Assembly: GCA_033851265.1 (NCBI GenBank)
Contig: JAWWOW010000016.1
Coordinates: 124,001 to 188,000, forward strand
Direction: 5' to 3'
Origin: JAWWOW01 sp033851265
Lineage (GTDB): Bacteria; Actinomycetota; Actinomycetes; JAWWOW01
DNA: 64,000 nt
The position numbers were made by a program, and so were the translations under genes. Of this stretch, positions 16,564 through 24,465 are shown piece after piece (the stretch's first letter is position 1; each line of letters begins with the position of its first letter). Under the pieces are notes generated by a model. It ran no database searches. It worked only from the letters and a program-made list of their open reading frames with translations, and was not told the DNA's origin.

Positions 16564-17592
16564 CTACGGGTGATGCCTTTGTTCGGGGAGGAGCCCGCGC
16601 TGGGCGAAGACCAGCAGCAGTTGCTGCCTGCTGCCGACATTGAACGCGAGGAGCAGGTCACGTACCCGTCGTTCAACTGTTCTCTTGCTGACTCCCAGCT
16701 GACGGCCGATGGCCTCGTCCTTCACGCTTGCAGCCATGAGCGTCATCAACCGCAGGTCCTCTTCCGTGATTCCTAGGCCCGCCAGGCTGGAATCCGTGTT
16801 GGCGTCCGGCACGGGCGTCGCAAGGCGCCAGTGGATCTCGAAGAGCTCGATGAGCGCCGTTAGGAGCGGAGATGGGTGCACGACGAGTGCGGTGTATCCA
16901 GATGCTTGCTGCGAGCGGTAGCCGATGATCGCGAGTTTGTCGTCGCAGATGCTCATCTTGAAGGGCAAGTTCTCGGTGACGCGAGCCTGCTCGCCAGCCG
17001 CGAGGTGAGCCTCGATGTGATCCAGACCTTCGAGATCTTCGACAGCCTCTCTCGCGTAGATAATGCGGTAGGCGACGCCTCGGGCTAGCGCGTCTACCTC
17101 GTCCGCGTTCGGCGGGCGCCGTTCGGAGATATAGGGCGGGGCGTCGAACCCCCGGAACTGTTCGCTCACCTCACGGTTGAGCTGCTGGAACCGCAGGACA
17201 ACCGACTCCCGTGTCGGGAGGAGGTCGATCAGGCGAAGCGGGTCACGCTCGGAAGTATGGCTTTGCTCGAAAGCATCGTGAAGTTGCCAAATCGCACGAC
17301 GGTCTTGCTCGATTTCACGAACCCGATCAGCGACCAGAGGTTCCATTGCGAGCCGCGGAGGGACAGCGGCGATGCTGCCGTCGTCGTAGCGGTTGACGAA
17401 GCCCAGCTCCTCCAACTGCTTGACCGTCTTGGAGACAGCTCTCTCGGAGAGATTCAGCCGGCCAGCCAAGTCAGCTTCAGCGACGCGGGGCAAGCGAGTC
17501 AGGTGTGAGTACAGCGTTACCTGCTCACTGGTCAGGCCCAATGACTCAAACATCTGGCGGTCGGCTCCTCGGCTCTGGGCGGGGCTCTTCAC
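16564..17592 (-). CDS. TrmB/LuxR-type transcriptional regulator
   Basis: The 342-residue protein has an N-terminal winged helix at ~15-75 (LGLTSEQVTLYSHLTRL, then LAGRLNLSERAVSKTVKQL) of the TrmB/sugar-regulator type. A central ligand-like domain of ~180 residues follows. The C-terminal HTH at ~275-335 (LMAASVKDEAIGRQLGVS, then KRTVERRVRDLLLAFNVGS) is of the LuxR type. Two-headed TrmB-LuxR proteins occur in actinobacteria, often beside biosynthetic loci. It is the only full DNA-binding regulator in the KAS III part of the cluster, so it is the first candidate to bind the TGACG-N6-CGTCA sites. Start GTG 17592; ATG 17553 is possible. Confidence 0.8.
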   Translation of the reverse strand: MKSPAQSRGADRQMFESLGLTSEQVTLYSHLTRLPRVAEADLAGRLNLSERAVSKTVKQLEELGFVNRYDDGSIAAVPPRLAMEPLVADRVREIEQDRRAIWQLHDAFEQSHTSERDPLRLIDLLPTRESVVLRFQQLNREVSEQFRGFDAPPYISERRPPNADEVDALARGVAYRIIYAREAVEDLEGLDHIEAHLAAGEQARVTENLPFKMSICDDKLAIIGYRSQQASGYTALVVHPSPLLTALIELFEIHWRLATPVPDANTDSSLAGLGITEEDLRLMTLMAASVKDEAIGRQLGVSKRTVERRVRDLLLAFNVGSRQQLLLVFAQRGLLPEQRHHP

Positions 17593-17822
17593 AGAGTCCC
17601 GCTCTCACGGGGGGTTACACCAGGGAGGACGCCGCGATGGCTGGCGAGCTGCCGCTTGGCGCCGGTGCGCCAAGCGCGCGACTACGCAGCCGGCAGGCGG
17701 TCGCGCCCTGCAAGGTAACCGAGTTACGCGCCTCGGTGGGCCGGGCCGGTGCCCTCAGTGGATATCACCAGCCCGACGATTGGTGAGTCAGTCACGGACG
17801 GGGGCGGCGGGCGGCGCAGCGC

Positions 17823-18197
17823 CTACGCGCGCCTGACGCGCTGGAGCTCCCGGCTGAGACTGACTGGATCAATTGGCTCATGGATGAACCCCGCTCCTAT
17901 GCGCCGATACGAGGCTGCAACGCGCGGATAGCGGCTTGTCCCCACGACGTGGGTGGTACGCGTGACCTCAGTTGTACGTAGCGCGTGGAGCAGGTCAAGG
18001 CCCGTAAGACCGCCGTCCAAAGAGTGCTGAACGATCGCGCATTCTGGTTCGGTAGAGCCCAGCATTGCCAGTGCCTCTTCGTACGTCACCGCCTCTCCGA
18101 TCGTGACGGCCGCTGACGTGGTGCTGATGGTTCGCCGGGTGTGCGCTCTGCGGCGACCGTCCGGATCAACGAGGACGATCCGAGTGGGAGCTGCCAC
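17823..18197 (-). CDS. Receiver-like protein lacking the phospho-acceptor Asp
   Basis: GTG 18197 gives 124 residues. The fold is that of a response-regulator receiver: RIVLVDPDG for strand 1 and its acidic pair, CAIVQHSLDGGLTG for strand 3, HVVGTSRY for strand 4, and FIHEPIDPVSLSREL for the last strand and helix. At the phosphorylation site the expected LLDxxLPG reads IVQHSLDG, so the Asp is replaced, and the Lys of strand 5 reads Glu. Such atypical receivers usually act by protein contact or ligand binding. The gap 17593-17822 upstream holds nothing I can support. Confidence 0.65.
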   Translation of the reverse strand: MAAPTRIVLVDPDGRRRAHTRRTISTTSAAVTIGEAVTYEEALAMLGSTEPECAIVQHSLDGGLTGLDLLHALRTTEVTRTTHVVGTSRYPRVAASYRRIGAGFIHEPIDPVSLSRELQRVRRA

Positions 18198-18373
18198 ACG
18201 ACCGCCTAGAACTCGTCTGCTTCTGAATGGCCTTGTTCTCGACTGGCTCTTCTGGCCGAGGAGAGGGCATCGTCTGCACCGCGAAGACCTGAGGCGCATG
18301 CGTCAGGTGGCGATCCCCCGCCACGTCGTTATGACGTCACATACAACGGCTGACTGAGGTCGGTCATTGCGGC

Positions 18374-18775
18374 CTAGGGCACGCTGCCGGGGCCGGATGC
18401 CTGCCGTCGTTCGAGCGCTTCTGCGATGGAATCGAAGAGTGTCCGCACTGACAGTCCCTTGGAGATGTAGATGTCCAGCCCGGATTCCAAGTGCGCACTG
18501 AGTTCCCCGGTGCTGTCCCCGGAGTAGCCAGCGATGAGGGCGTGTGGGACGAGCGCCCGCAGTTGTGGCAAAGCCTGTGAGCCGGATAGTTCGTCCATGT
18601 ACTGGTCGAGGATGATCACATCCGGTTGAAACCGCGCAGCGGTTTCGATGGCTTCGCGTCCGTTGGCGGCCTCACCGATGATCGTGAACCGTGTATCGCG
18701 ATCGACAATGAAGTTCATGAGATCTCGGAGGATGCCGTTGTCGTCCACGAGCAGAACGCTTACCGTCATCTTCAT
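18374..18775 (-). CDS. Single-domain response regulator, copy 1
   Basis: The 133-residue protein is a complete receiver domain with no output domain: acidic pair in LLVDDNG, phospho-acceptor Asp in VIILDQYMDE (~57), Ser in AGYSGDS and Lys in YISKGLS. Two ATG codons (18775 and 18769) are possible starts. It is nearly identical to the protein encoded at 28468-28887. Both copies lie in a duplicated block with the same upstream palindrome and hairpin. No histidine kinase is adjacent, so its phosphate donor is elsewhere or it acts as a phosphate sink. Confidence 0.88.
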   Translation of the reverse strand: MKMTVSVLLVDDNGILRDLMNFIVDRDTRFTIIGEAANGREAIETAARFQPDVIILDQYMDELSGSQALPQLRALVPHALIAGYSGDSTGELSAHLESGLDIYISKGLSVRTLFDSIAEALERRQASGPGSVP

Positions 18776-18851
18776 CCCGTCCGAGGGCCCCGCACCAAGC
18801 GTTTCGCGAGCATCGCTGGCCAGTCCCTCGACACCTGTCGTGCCGTTGCCA

Positions 18852-18867
18852 TGACGGGCATACGTCA
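18852..18867. promoter_or_regulatory. Palindromic operator, copy 2 (receiver copy 1)
   Basis: TGACG-GGCATA-CGTCA lies 77 bases upstream of the receiver start at 18775. It is identical in all 16 bases to the site at 28972. Confidence 0.65.
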
Positions 18868-18945
18868 GAGGTAAGACGCGTGCCAGGCGTCATCGCTGCA
18901 CGACACTCATCACGCACCAGCGCTCACCGCCGGTGCCTGGTTGAG

Positions 18946-18996
18946 CCAGGGTGAAGAGCTGTCTTTTTCAACTGCTTCGACAGATCCTCACCCTGG
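18946..18996. promoter_or_regulatory. Conserved long hairpin, copy 1
   Basis: CCAGGGTGA (18946-18954) pairs with TCACCCTGG (18988-18996). After a short internal loop CTGTC (18959-18963) pairs with GACAG (18979-18983). The copy at 29066-29114 keeps both stems although the bases differ. Whether it works as a terminator, an RNA element or a DNA cruciform is open. Confidence 0.55.
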
Positions 18997-19084
18997 TCAG
19001 GCGCCGCGCTAGCTCAGTGGGCCAGGCCTTGGGCACGCCGCACGTCTCGGCGGAGCGCAGTCACGGTGCGCCGACGTTCGCGGG

Positions 19085-19329
19085 GTCGCAGCGTGCGTTC
19101 CACACCAGGCGGCCTTGCGGTTCATCGACTCGCTCGCGCGCAAGCTGGGATTCCGCAGGACCGCGTAGCGCGTGACGTCGTCGGCATGAGCAAGACGTCG
19201 TCGGCGTCGATCCCGTTGGCGTTGGATCGGCTGCTCGGCGAGGGGCGGGTGAGTCCCGGGGATCGTGTGTTGTTGCTTGCGTTTGGAGCCGGCCTCACCT
19301 ACGCGGGACAGGTCATCACCTGCCCGTAG
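19085..19329 (+). pseudogene. Truncated, frameshifted KAS III C-terminus
   Basis: The start reads VPHQAALRFIDSLARKLG, then a frameshift near 19152 continues IPQDRVARDVVGMSKTSSAS to LLLAFGAGLTYAGQVITCP. This corresponds to the last ~80 residues of the KAS III at 14745-15707. The first ~240 residues, including the catalytic Cys, are absent, and the catalytic Asn is replaced (MSKTSS for MGNTSS). It is dead. It marks a second, decayed copy of the KAS III locus immediately beside a family B and a family A gene. Confidence 0.85.
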
Positions 19330-19331
19330 GG

Positions 19332-19679
19332 TCACGCTGCCGGCTGAGGCTCCACCGGCGATGGATCGACGGGCTCCCACGCTGCGAGCAGGACCTGGGC
19401 GATCTCCTCGGTTGTCGCCCCGGCGAGCTTGGCTTGCTGGATCGCCTCGAGGATCTCGTCGCTGCCGCCGTCGGCTGCGAACAGGCGGCAGAGGGCCGTC
19501 ATCTTGGCCGCATCCGGGGCCTCACCGGGCGCGGCACTCGTCGGCGACGACGAGGCAGGCGGCGGCGGTACATCACGAGTCGGGGTGTGGAAGATCGACG
19601 CCAGCACCATCGACGCCGAGAGACTGTCCGCGTTCACGTCAACGCTCTGGCCGTGGCGATCGGCGACGTCGTTGGTCAC
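19332..19679 (-). CDS. Family B small protein, copy 2
   Basis: The 115-residue protein starts at GTG 19679 behind GGGGAG. A Pro/Ser/Ala-rich linker at ~30-55 separates a short N-terminus from the conserved half: MTALCRLFAADGGSDE, LEAIQQAKLAGATTEEI, AQVLLAAW. This half aligns with copy 1 with the same single Cys and the AGAT turn. The gene converges with the KAS III remnant, with 2 bases between the stops. A leader hairpin with a GAAA loop lies 24 bases upstream of the start. Confidence 0.7.
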   Translation of the reverse strand: MTNDVADRHGQSVDVNADSLSASMVLASIFHTPTRDVPPPPASSSPTSAAPGEAPDAAKMTALCRLFAADGGSDEILEAIQQAKLAGATTEEIAQVLLAAWEPVDPSPVEPQPAA

Positions 19680-19702
19680 AAGCTCTCCCCGTCAGTAGTG
19701 GC

Positions 19703-19742
19703 GTGAGGGTGGGGGCCGACTTTCGTCGGCCCACACCCTCAC
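19703..19742 (-). promoter_or_regulatory. Leader hairpin of family B copy 2
   Basis: On the minus strand an 18-base arm beginning GTGAGGGTG and ending GGGCCGAC closes on a GAAA tetraloop and its complement, with 17 of 18 pairs. GTGAGGGTG and CCCTCAC match the leader of copy 1. No minus-strand gene lies upstream within reach, so simple read-through termination is less likely here. Confidence 0.65.
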
Positions 19743-19853
19743 GATGTGTTACCCCTCATCCGTCCGTCGCCTCCGTGTGCGGCGAAGACGACAGCCCGAT
19801 TTTGCGGGTTACCCGTCAGTCGGGTTGGGCGTTGCCGTGTCGAGCTGACGCCA

Positions 19854-19869
19854 TGACGGCGTTCCGTCA
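19854..19869. promoter_or_regulatory. Palindromic operator, copy 3 (family A copy 2)
   Basis: TGACG-GCGTTC-CGTCA, within CCATGACGGCGTTCCGTCAC, ends 86 bases before the GTG start at 19956. The CCATGACGGC and CGTCAC flanks match the KAS III site. Confidence 0.65.
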
Positions 19870-19955
19870 CACGCATTGTCGTCAGGGTGGGCATACGGCC
19901 CGATGCTGAACCCCCGCGCGATCCAGCGAGTCGTAGCACCGTCGATCGGAGAGCC

Positions 19956-20204
19956 GTGAGATCACTCGTCGATGCACGTCGGCGTTCTGCAGCCGCACCT
20001 CGGCGGCAGCTCGCTCTTGACGACGGGCTGACGGACCTGATCCCGCTGTTCCGGCGGTTGGTCGAGGCCGATCTCCGACTGGCCCAGGCCGTCTGGCTCC
20101 ATAACGCCGGCAGCGACGAGCAACGCCGTCTCGAGGGACGGCGGGAGGCCGCGGTGATTGATCTTGCGGCGAACCTCATCGCGCAGGGCTGGTCGCCGCC
20201 CTGA
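19956..20204 (+). CDS. Family A small protein, copy 2
   Basis: GTG 19956 behind CGGAGAG gives 82 residues; the longer upstream frame has no better start. Signature segments are LTDLIPLFRRLVEADLRLAQ, then RRLEGRREAAVIDLAANLIA, then QGWSPP at the very end. It carries its own upstream palindrome and is not in an operon with a KAS gene. The Asp-Leu-Ala-Ala-Asn-Leu-Ile core is almost identical to the decayed remnant at 32398. Confidence 0.72.
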   Translation: MRSLVDARRRSAAAPRRQLALDDGLTDLIPLFRRLVEADLRLAQAVWLHNAGSDEQRRLEGRREAAVIDLAANLIAQGWSPP

Positions 20205-20231
20205 CCTCGATCCGCTGTCAGATAGACGCCG

Positions 20232-20247
20232 TGTCGGGTGTTCGTCA
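20232..20247. promoter_or_regulatory. Palindromic operator, degenerate copy (small secreted protein)
   Basis: TGTCG-GGTGTT-CGTCA keeps the 5-6-5 spacing with one mismatch. TGTTCGTCA is shared with the KAS III site. It ends 87 bases before ATG 20335, almost the same distance as for family A copy 2. Confidence 0.5.
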
Positions 20248-20334
20248 GCAGAGCGACCACCGTCAGTGCTTCTCGTCGGTCACAGTTTGCGGCGCGGGTG
20301 ATCGCTCGTCTGTCGGGCTGTGAAGGGGTTCCGT

Positions 20335-20619
20335 ATGCGGGTGCGGGTGCGCGTGGGCGTCGTGACGTCGTGTTTGTTCGTCGTTGGTCTGGGCGGGGTC
20401 GCGACCGCTGCGGAGAACCGGCCCGCGTCTCACGTGGACGCGCGGCACGGGAGCGTGCCAATCGGGGCCGCAGACGTGTCCGTTGGCTGGATCCGAATGC
20501 CGGCGTGGCCGCTGCTCGCGGAGGCGTCGTGCATTGGGCGCGCGGCGAGTGTGCAGTCGGCTCGGACGCCGAAGCACGCCTACCGCGCAACCCGTCAATG
20601 CACCGACTCGGACAGGTGA
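20335..20619 (+). CDS. Small secreted protein
   Basis: ATG 20335 behind GAAGGGG gives 94 residues. The signal peptide (VGVVTSCLFVVGLGGVATA) precedes a mature part of ~68 residues with two Cys (ASCIGRA and RQCTDSD) and no recognised domain. A degenerate copy of the cluster palindrome lies upstream, so it may belong to the same regulon as the KAS III and family A genes. Confidence 0.6.
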   Translation: MRVRVRVGVVTSCLFVVGLGGVATAAENRPASHVDARHGSVPIGAADVSVGWIRMPAWPLLAEASCIGRAASVQSARTPKHAYRATRQCTDSDR

Positions 20620-20638
20620 GCCCTCAAGCGCCGTCGCG

Positions 20639-20851
20639 CTAGCCGCCTGAGGCGTGGCCGGCCGGCGCCAGCAGCGGGCCGAGGTGACGCACGATCTCGT
20701 CGGCCTTCTGGTCCGCCATCCACACGATGAACTGCATCAGGTACCTGCTGAAGAAGATCGCCATGACGATCACGACGACGCCCCGGAGGAACACGAACCG
20801 GCGCGACCAGTCCGTCCCGATGAGGACTTCGAGGAGATCCGAGAACGTCAT
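20639..20851 (-). CDS. Small one-helix membrane protein
   Basis: The 70-residue protein has an N-terminal amphipathic segment (MTFSDLLEVLIGTDWSRR), one strong membrane helix (FLRGVVVIVMAIFFSRYLMQF, residues ~21-41) and a short C-terminal tail ending in Gly. ATG 20851 is the natural start. It converges with the secreted gene upstream on the map and lies downstream of the DUF4236 gene on the same strand, 65 bases away. Function unknown. Confidence 0.62.
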   Translation of the reverse strand: MTFSDLLEVLIGTDWSRRFVFLRGVVVIVMAIFFSRYLMQFIVWMADQKADEIVRHLGPLLAPAGHASGG

Positions 20852-20916
20852 GTTCCGACTATGACGGCGGGGTCTGACACTTTCGCCTCGTCGTTCAGGC
20901 GCTTTTTGATTGCCCG

Positions 20917-22029
20917 CTAGTCGAGCAGCTCGCCGACGTCGACTTTCGCGATGAGCTTTGCGATGTCCGGCTCGGCTCGAAGGTCAAGGGTAGCTAGCTC
21001 CTTGTTCCGACCGAGCACGTTGACGACTAGGTCGGCCGCGATCTCGCTCATGATCTGGGGCGCGTCTATCGACCGCCACTGGACGCCGAGAAGCGCGCCG
21101 CGTGCGAACTTCGCCGCGAGGATCGGCTCGACACGCTGGTGTCCGTAGGCGTCCGGTCCGGGGTCGCGCACGGCAACTATCCGGACGTACTTGAGTGTGG
21201 GCGCGACTGCGAACGCCTCCTTGACCGTGACGAGGATGTACCCGGCGACCATGGCCAGGTAGAGATCGGCGCGTTCCTGCTTGGTCAGCTTCTTCGTCGT
21301 GGGATTGCCGGCCGTGGTCGTGGATGGCTTTGAGTCGGGAACATCCTCGGCGTTCGGTACAACAGTGATCACGGATGCCTCGCCTCGGCTGACGCCCACC
21401 GGCGCTGCGGCGGCGTCGTTGTCCTCGAACGCCTGGGCGAGCTGGGCGAGAACGACGTCCGAGACACCCTTGGTCAGCTGCCGCCACGTGTCGTCGAACT
21501 CCGCTTGGTAGGCGGCCTGCAGTTTGGCGTCGCTGGCGGAGATGGTCTTCACCTCAGCAGCCGCCGCCGCGTCGGCTGCTTGCTTCGCGGCGGTGCGGGC
21601 CTTGCGGGCGAAGATGCTGATGCCTTTCGTTGCCTGCTTCCGGTGACGCTTGATGATCGGGTGCGGGTCGACAGGCGGTGGGTCGGGTGCGATCTGTCGG
21701 GTGGCCTCCGGGAACTCCGTCTCGTGCAGGCTGAGTACGTGCAGGATCGCCTGACGCGCGTCGGCAGCTTGCTCAGCGCGCATCGCCTGAGCGAGCGCAC
21801 GGGACGACGCTCCGGTTGAGCGGGCCGTGCTGCCTCCGGATCGCGAGCCGCCGGAACGAGATCCGCCGCTGAGGCCTGTGTAGTAGCCGACCGGGCCAGC
21901 CCCCGTCGAGAAGCCGGTCCGTCCAGCGCCGACGTGAACACGGGCGGCTCGCGGGCCAAGGCTTGTCCGGACGCCACGGCTTGAGACGCGAACCCGGACG
22001 CCGGGTGCCATTTTGACGGAAAAGCCCAC
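20917..22029 (-). CDS. DUF4236 domain protein
   Basis: The 370-residue protein opens with the DUF4236 signature: MGFSVKMAPGVRVRVSSRG, then repeated GxRxxxVHVGAGRTGFSTG beta hairpins. A Gly/Ser/Arg-rich linker leads to an Ala-rich helical region (residues ~140-180). The C-terminal ~150-residue domain (ADLYLAMVAGYILVTVKEAF, then YVRIVAVRDPG) is likely soluble. DUF4236 heads are found on varied effector-like proteins. No catalytic motif is visible. Confidence 0.72.
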   Translation of the reverse strand: MGFSVKMAPGVRVRVSSRGVRTSLGPRAARVHVGAGRTGFSTGAGPVGYYTGLSGGSRSGGSRSGGSTARSTGASSRALAQAMRAEQAADARQAILHVLSLHETEFPEATRQIAPDPPPVDPHPIIKRHRKQATKGISIFARKARTAAKQAADAAAAAEVKTISASDAKLQAAYQAEFDDTWRQLTKGVSDVVLAQLAQAFEDNDAAAAPVGVSRGEASVITVVPNAEDVPDSKPSTTTAGNPTTKKLTKQERADLYLAMVAGYILVTVKEAFAVAPTLKYVRIVAVRDPGPDAYGHQRVEPILAAKFARGALLGVQWRSIDAPQIMSEIAADLVVNVLGRNKELATLDLRAEPDIAKLIAKVDVGELLD

Positions 22030-22346
22030 GCGGTCACGCTACAAGTCAACACGTCTTAAGACCCAGCACTCCTCGACACAGTCGGCGCCCCCGGTCGACA
22101 CTCGCCTGCTCAGCACATCGTGATGTCAAGCGGAAGGACCGGGACGGTGTGGCCGCAAAGCACGTCGCGCTCACCGAGGCAACACGCTGACGCGAATGCC
22201 CGCGACGTTGCATCACGCCTTGGGGGTCGCATCCGACAGACATGGCTGTCCATCCCGAGCTGGCACTATCGCTCGCTTCGGCGGGCGCTCGACGAGCGAT
22301 CTGGATCGGCACGTACGTTGTGGGCGAGAGGTGAGATGATCGCGCG

Positions 22347-23568
22347 GTGCCGTTCGATGCCCGCGTGCTTCAGGTGCTCATCGCCTCGCCGGGGGACGTT
22401 GCCCAAGAGCGCGATCTGATCGCCCAGGTGATCCATGAGTGGAACGCCGTCTACGCCCGCGAACGCAATGTCGTACTCATGCCGCTCCGGTGGGAGACCG
22501 ACGCATACCCGGTCTACGGCTCGCCACCGCAGACCGTCATCAATGAGCAGGTCGTCGCCCACGCCGACCTCGCGGTCGGGATCTTCTGGACGCGGCTCGG
22601 CACGAAGACGGAGATCGCGGAGAGCGGCACCGTCGAGGAGATCGATCGCATCGGGGAGGAGGACAAGCCCGTCCTCCTCTACCTTTCGCGGGTACCAGTG
22701 GATCCGGAAGCCTTGGACCTGAAGCAGTACGGGAGGCTGTCGGCCTTCAAGAAGCGGGTCTACCCCCACGGCTTGGTTGAGTCCTATACGTCGCTGGAGG
22801 AGTTCAAGGACAAGGTTTCGCGGCAGTTGGCTGCGGCCGTTCGCGACGTGATCGATCGGACGACACGGGCCCCTTCTGCCGCCGCGTCGCCGGCGCCGCG
22901 CCTCGATCTGTTGGTGACCCGCGACACCATCGATGACGTGGTTGTCGCGGACCAGGTAATCCCGGTCACGCACGTCGTGCTCGGACGAGGACAAGATTCC
23001 GGACTACGAACCCGACGTCGTCACCGGCAACAAGCTCGCAGCGTTCACCATCGGTCAGACGCTCGGCACTGATGTCGACCGCGCGTACTACCGGAAGGTC
23101 GTCAGGTGGTACCAGCAGAGCGCCCTGGCGGCCTCCTTCCGGCTCGCGCTGAAGAACACGGGTGACGATGCCGTTCGCGACCTGCACTTGGATCTCAGTC
23201 TCACGACCGAGACGGAGGGTACGTCGCTTTTCACCGGCACCCTCGAGATGCCGAAGGCGTCGTCGGCGCAGCTCTTATGGAGCCCGTGGGCGAGTGCCCC
23301 GGCGAGCGAACCGCTCCCCGGGCCCACCTGGCGAATGGAAGAAGACGTCCAGGTTGTTCAGGTTGATCGGACGATCAGCTGGGGACCAAGGTTCGGCTGG
23401 ATCACCGCCGGAGACGGTTCACTCGACCTGCAGATCACCGTCTACAGCAGTTCGGCTCCGCCCTTTGGGCTCAATGCACGGGTCAGTGTGAAGACCGACG
23501 AACGGGTCATGACGTACTCGGAAATCCTTGACGCCGCCGGAGTCACGCCCAGCTCGGGGCGCGGCTGA
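22347..23568 (+). pseudogene. DUF4062-type protein split by a frameshift
   Basis: The first frame (from GTG 22347) has the DUF4062 N-terminus. It carries VLQVLIASPGDVAQERDLI, then PLRWETDAYPVYGSPPQTVI, then DLAVGIFWTRLGTKT and ESGTVEEI, a Rossmann-like fold related to TIR/nucleotide-processing domains. Near 22950-22985 coding passes to the +1 frame, which is fully open (SDEDKIPDYEPDVV, VDRAYYRKVVRWYQQ, LALKNTGDDAVRDLHLDL) and ends at 23568. Joined, the protein would have ~406 residues, with a C-terminal beta-sandwich-like domain. Either the gene is broken, the sequence has a one-base error, or the shift is programmed. A 4-TM protein and a TIR protein follow. Confidence 0.72.
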
Positions 23569-23716
23569 CAGCCGGTTGGGGTCGCCGATCATGTCAGAGC
23601 CGGACGACTGCTGCAGGTCCACAGTCGGATGCCCGGGAAGGTCCTTGTCACGGCTCGTGGCTGGCGTCGTCTCCTTCCCAACCTCCTGATCCGATGGAGA
23701 ATGAGATCCTGCGGGC

Positions 23717-24289
23717 GTGGGAAACGAAGACGAGCGGGTCGAGTACTCGGCGACCAACGACGTCTACATGCATTACGACGGATTTCGGTGGCAGGCTGGG
23801 TCATTCCTCGTCACCGGTGTATTCGTGTTCTGGGGCCTACTCATTCAGCAGCAACTGCCACGGGCCGTCATCGTGGTGGCCAGCTTTTTGGTCACAGTGC
23901 TCATGGCGATATGGCTTCTGTTCGCCCACCACTACCGACAGATCTACCTCGCGAAGCTGCACCGACTTCGCGAGCTAGAACGACAGATCGGCGCGGAACA
24001 ACATCGCCGATTCAGCCGCCTCGACGCGGTCGGGGCGTTGATATACCCGTCGGTAGGACCGCGTGGGCATCACCTGGACATCGCCGTGTTCGTGGTGACC
24101 TCGGTGGGCAGCGTGGCATTAGGCGCCGCGCGCGACGGCTTTGCCTGGGTGCTGCTCTCGTCCTTGCCGCTCGTGACAGCTGTAGCGGGCTTGGTGCTGT
24201 GGAACGAACGCCGCTACATCGCGCGCCTGCAGACGGTGGTCGAGATGTACAACGTTAACCGAACACCGGCAGAGGGAGCGCATCGATAG
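23717..24289 (+). CDS. Four-helix membrane protein, possible effector
   Basis: GTG 23717 gives 190 residues. There are two helix pairs: residues ~28-45 (FLVTGVFVFWGLLIQQ) and ~51-70 (AVIVVASFLVTVLMAIWLLF), a charged connector with YLAKLHRLRELERQIG, then ~122-140 and ~144-160. This two-plus-two layout with a helical cytoplasmic connector recalls the RipA-like and SLATT-like small membrane proteins placed beside nucleotide-sensing or TIR/SIR2 partners. Its position between the DUF4062 and TIR genes suggests a membrane effector, an inference from context. Confidence 0.62.
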   Translation: MGNEDERVEYSATNDVYMHYDGFRWQAGSFLVTGVFVFWGLLIQQQLPRAVIVVASFLVTVLMAIWLLFAHHYRQIYLAKLHRLRELERQIGAEQHRRFSRLDAVGALIYPSVGPRGHHLDIAVFVVTSVGSVALGAARDGFAWVLLSSLPLVTAVAGLVLWNERRYIARLQTVVEMYNVNRTPAEGAHR

Positions 24290-24465
24290 AACTGGCGCGT
24301 GCCCTATCCGCGGCGTGCGAATCGCCCTACGGGATCGTTGATAGCGACGGTCAAATCCGCGCACGTAACTGCCATTCCCGGTTGCTTCACGCATGTTGTG
24401 TGAACGATGCAGCGGCCTCTATCGGACACGATGCGGTATGCCGATGACGGTTCATCCGACCCCAG

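Larger units (their letters stand above)
18382..19035. repeat. Duplicated ~650 bp block, copy 1
   Basis: The block matches 28500-29150 along its length. Shared parts are the receiver gene, the TGACGGGCATACGTCA palindrome, the CTCACCGCCGGTGCCTGG box, the long hairpin and the trailing GGTCAGGCGCCGCGCT. By eye identity is high in the gene and falls in the spacer just upstream of the palindrome. No terminal repeats or target duplications are evident. Confidence 0.8.

Noticed and set aside
18332..18339. TGACGTCA palindrome, also present inside the KAS III gene near 15551
   Set aside because: Half-sites are fused with no six-base spacer, and one copy is inside coding sequence, so it is not counted with the cluster operator.
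19739..20590. 283-codon minus-strand open frame
   Set aside because: Arg/Ser/Thr-rich shadow opposite family A copy 2 and the small secreted gene; no start signal.
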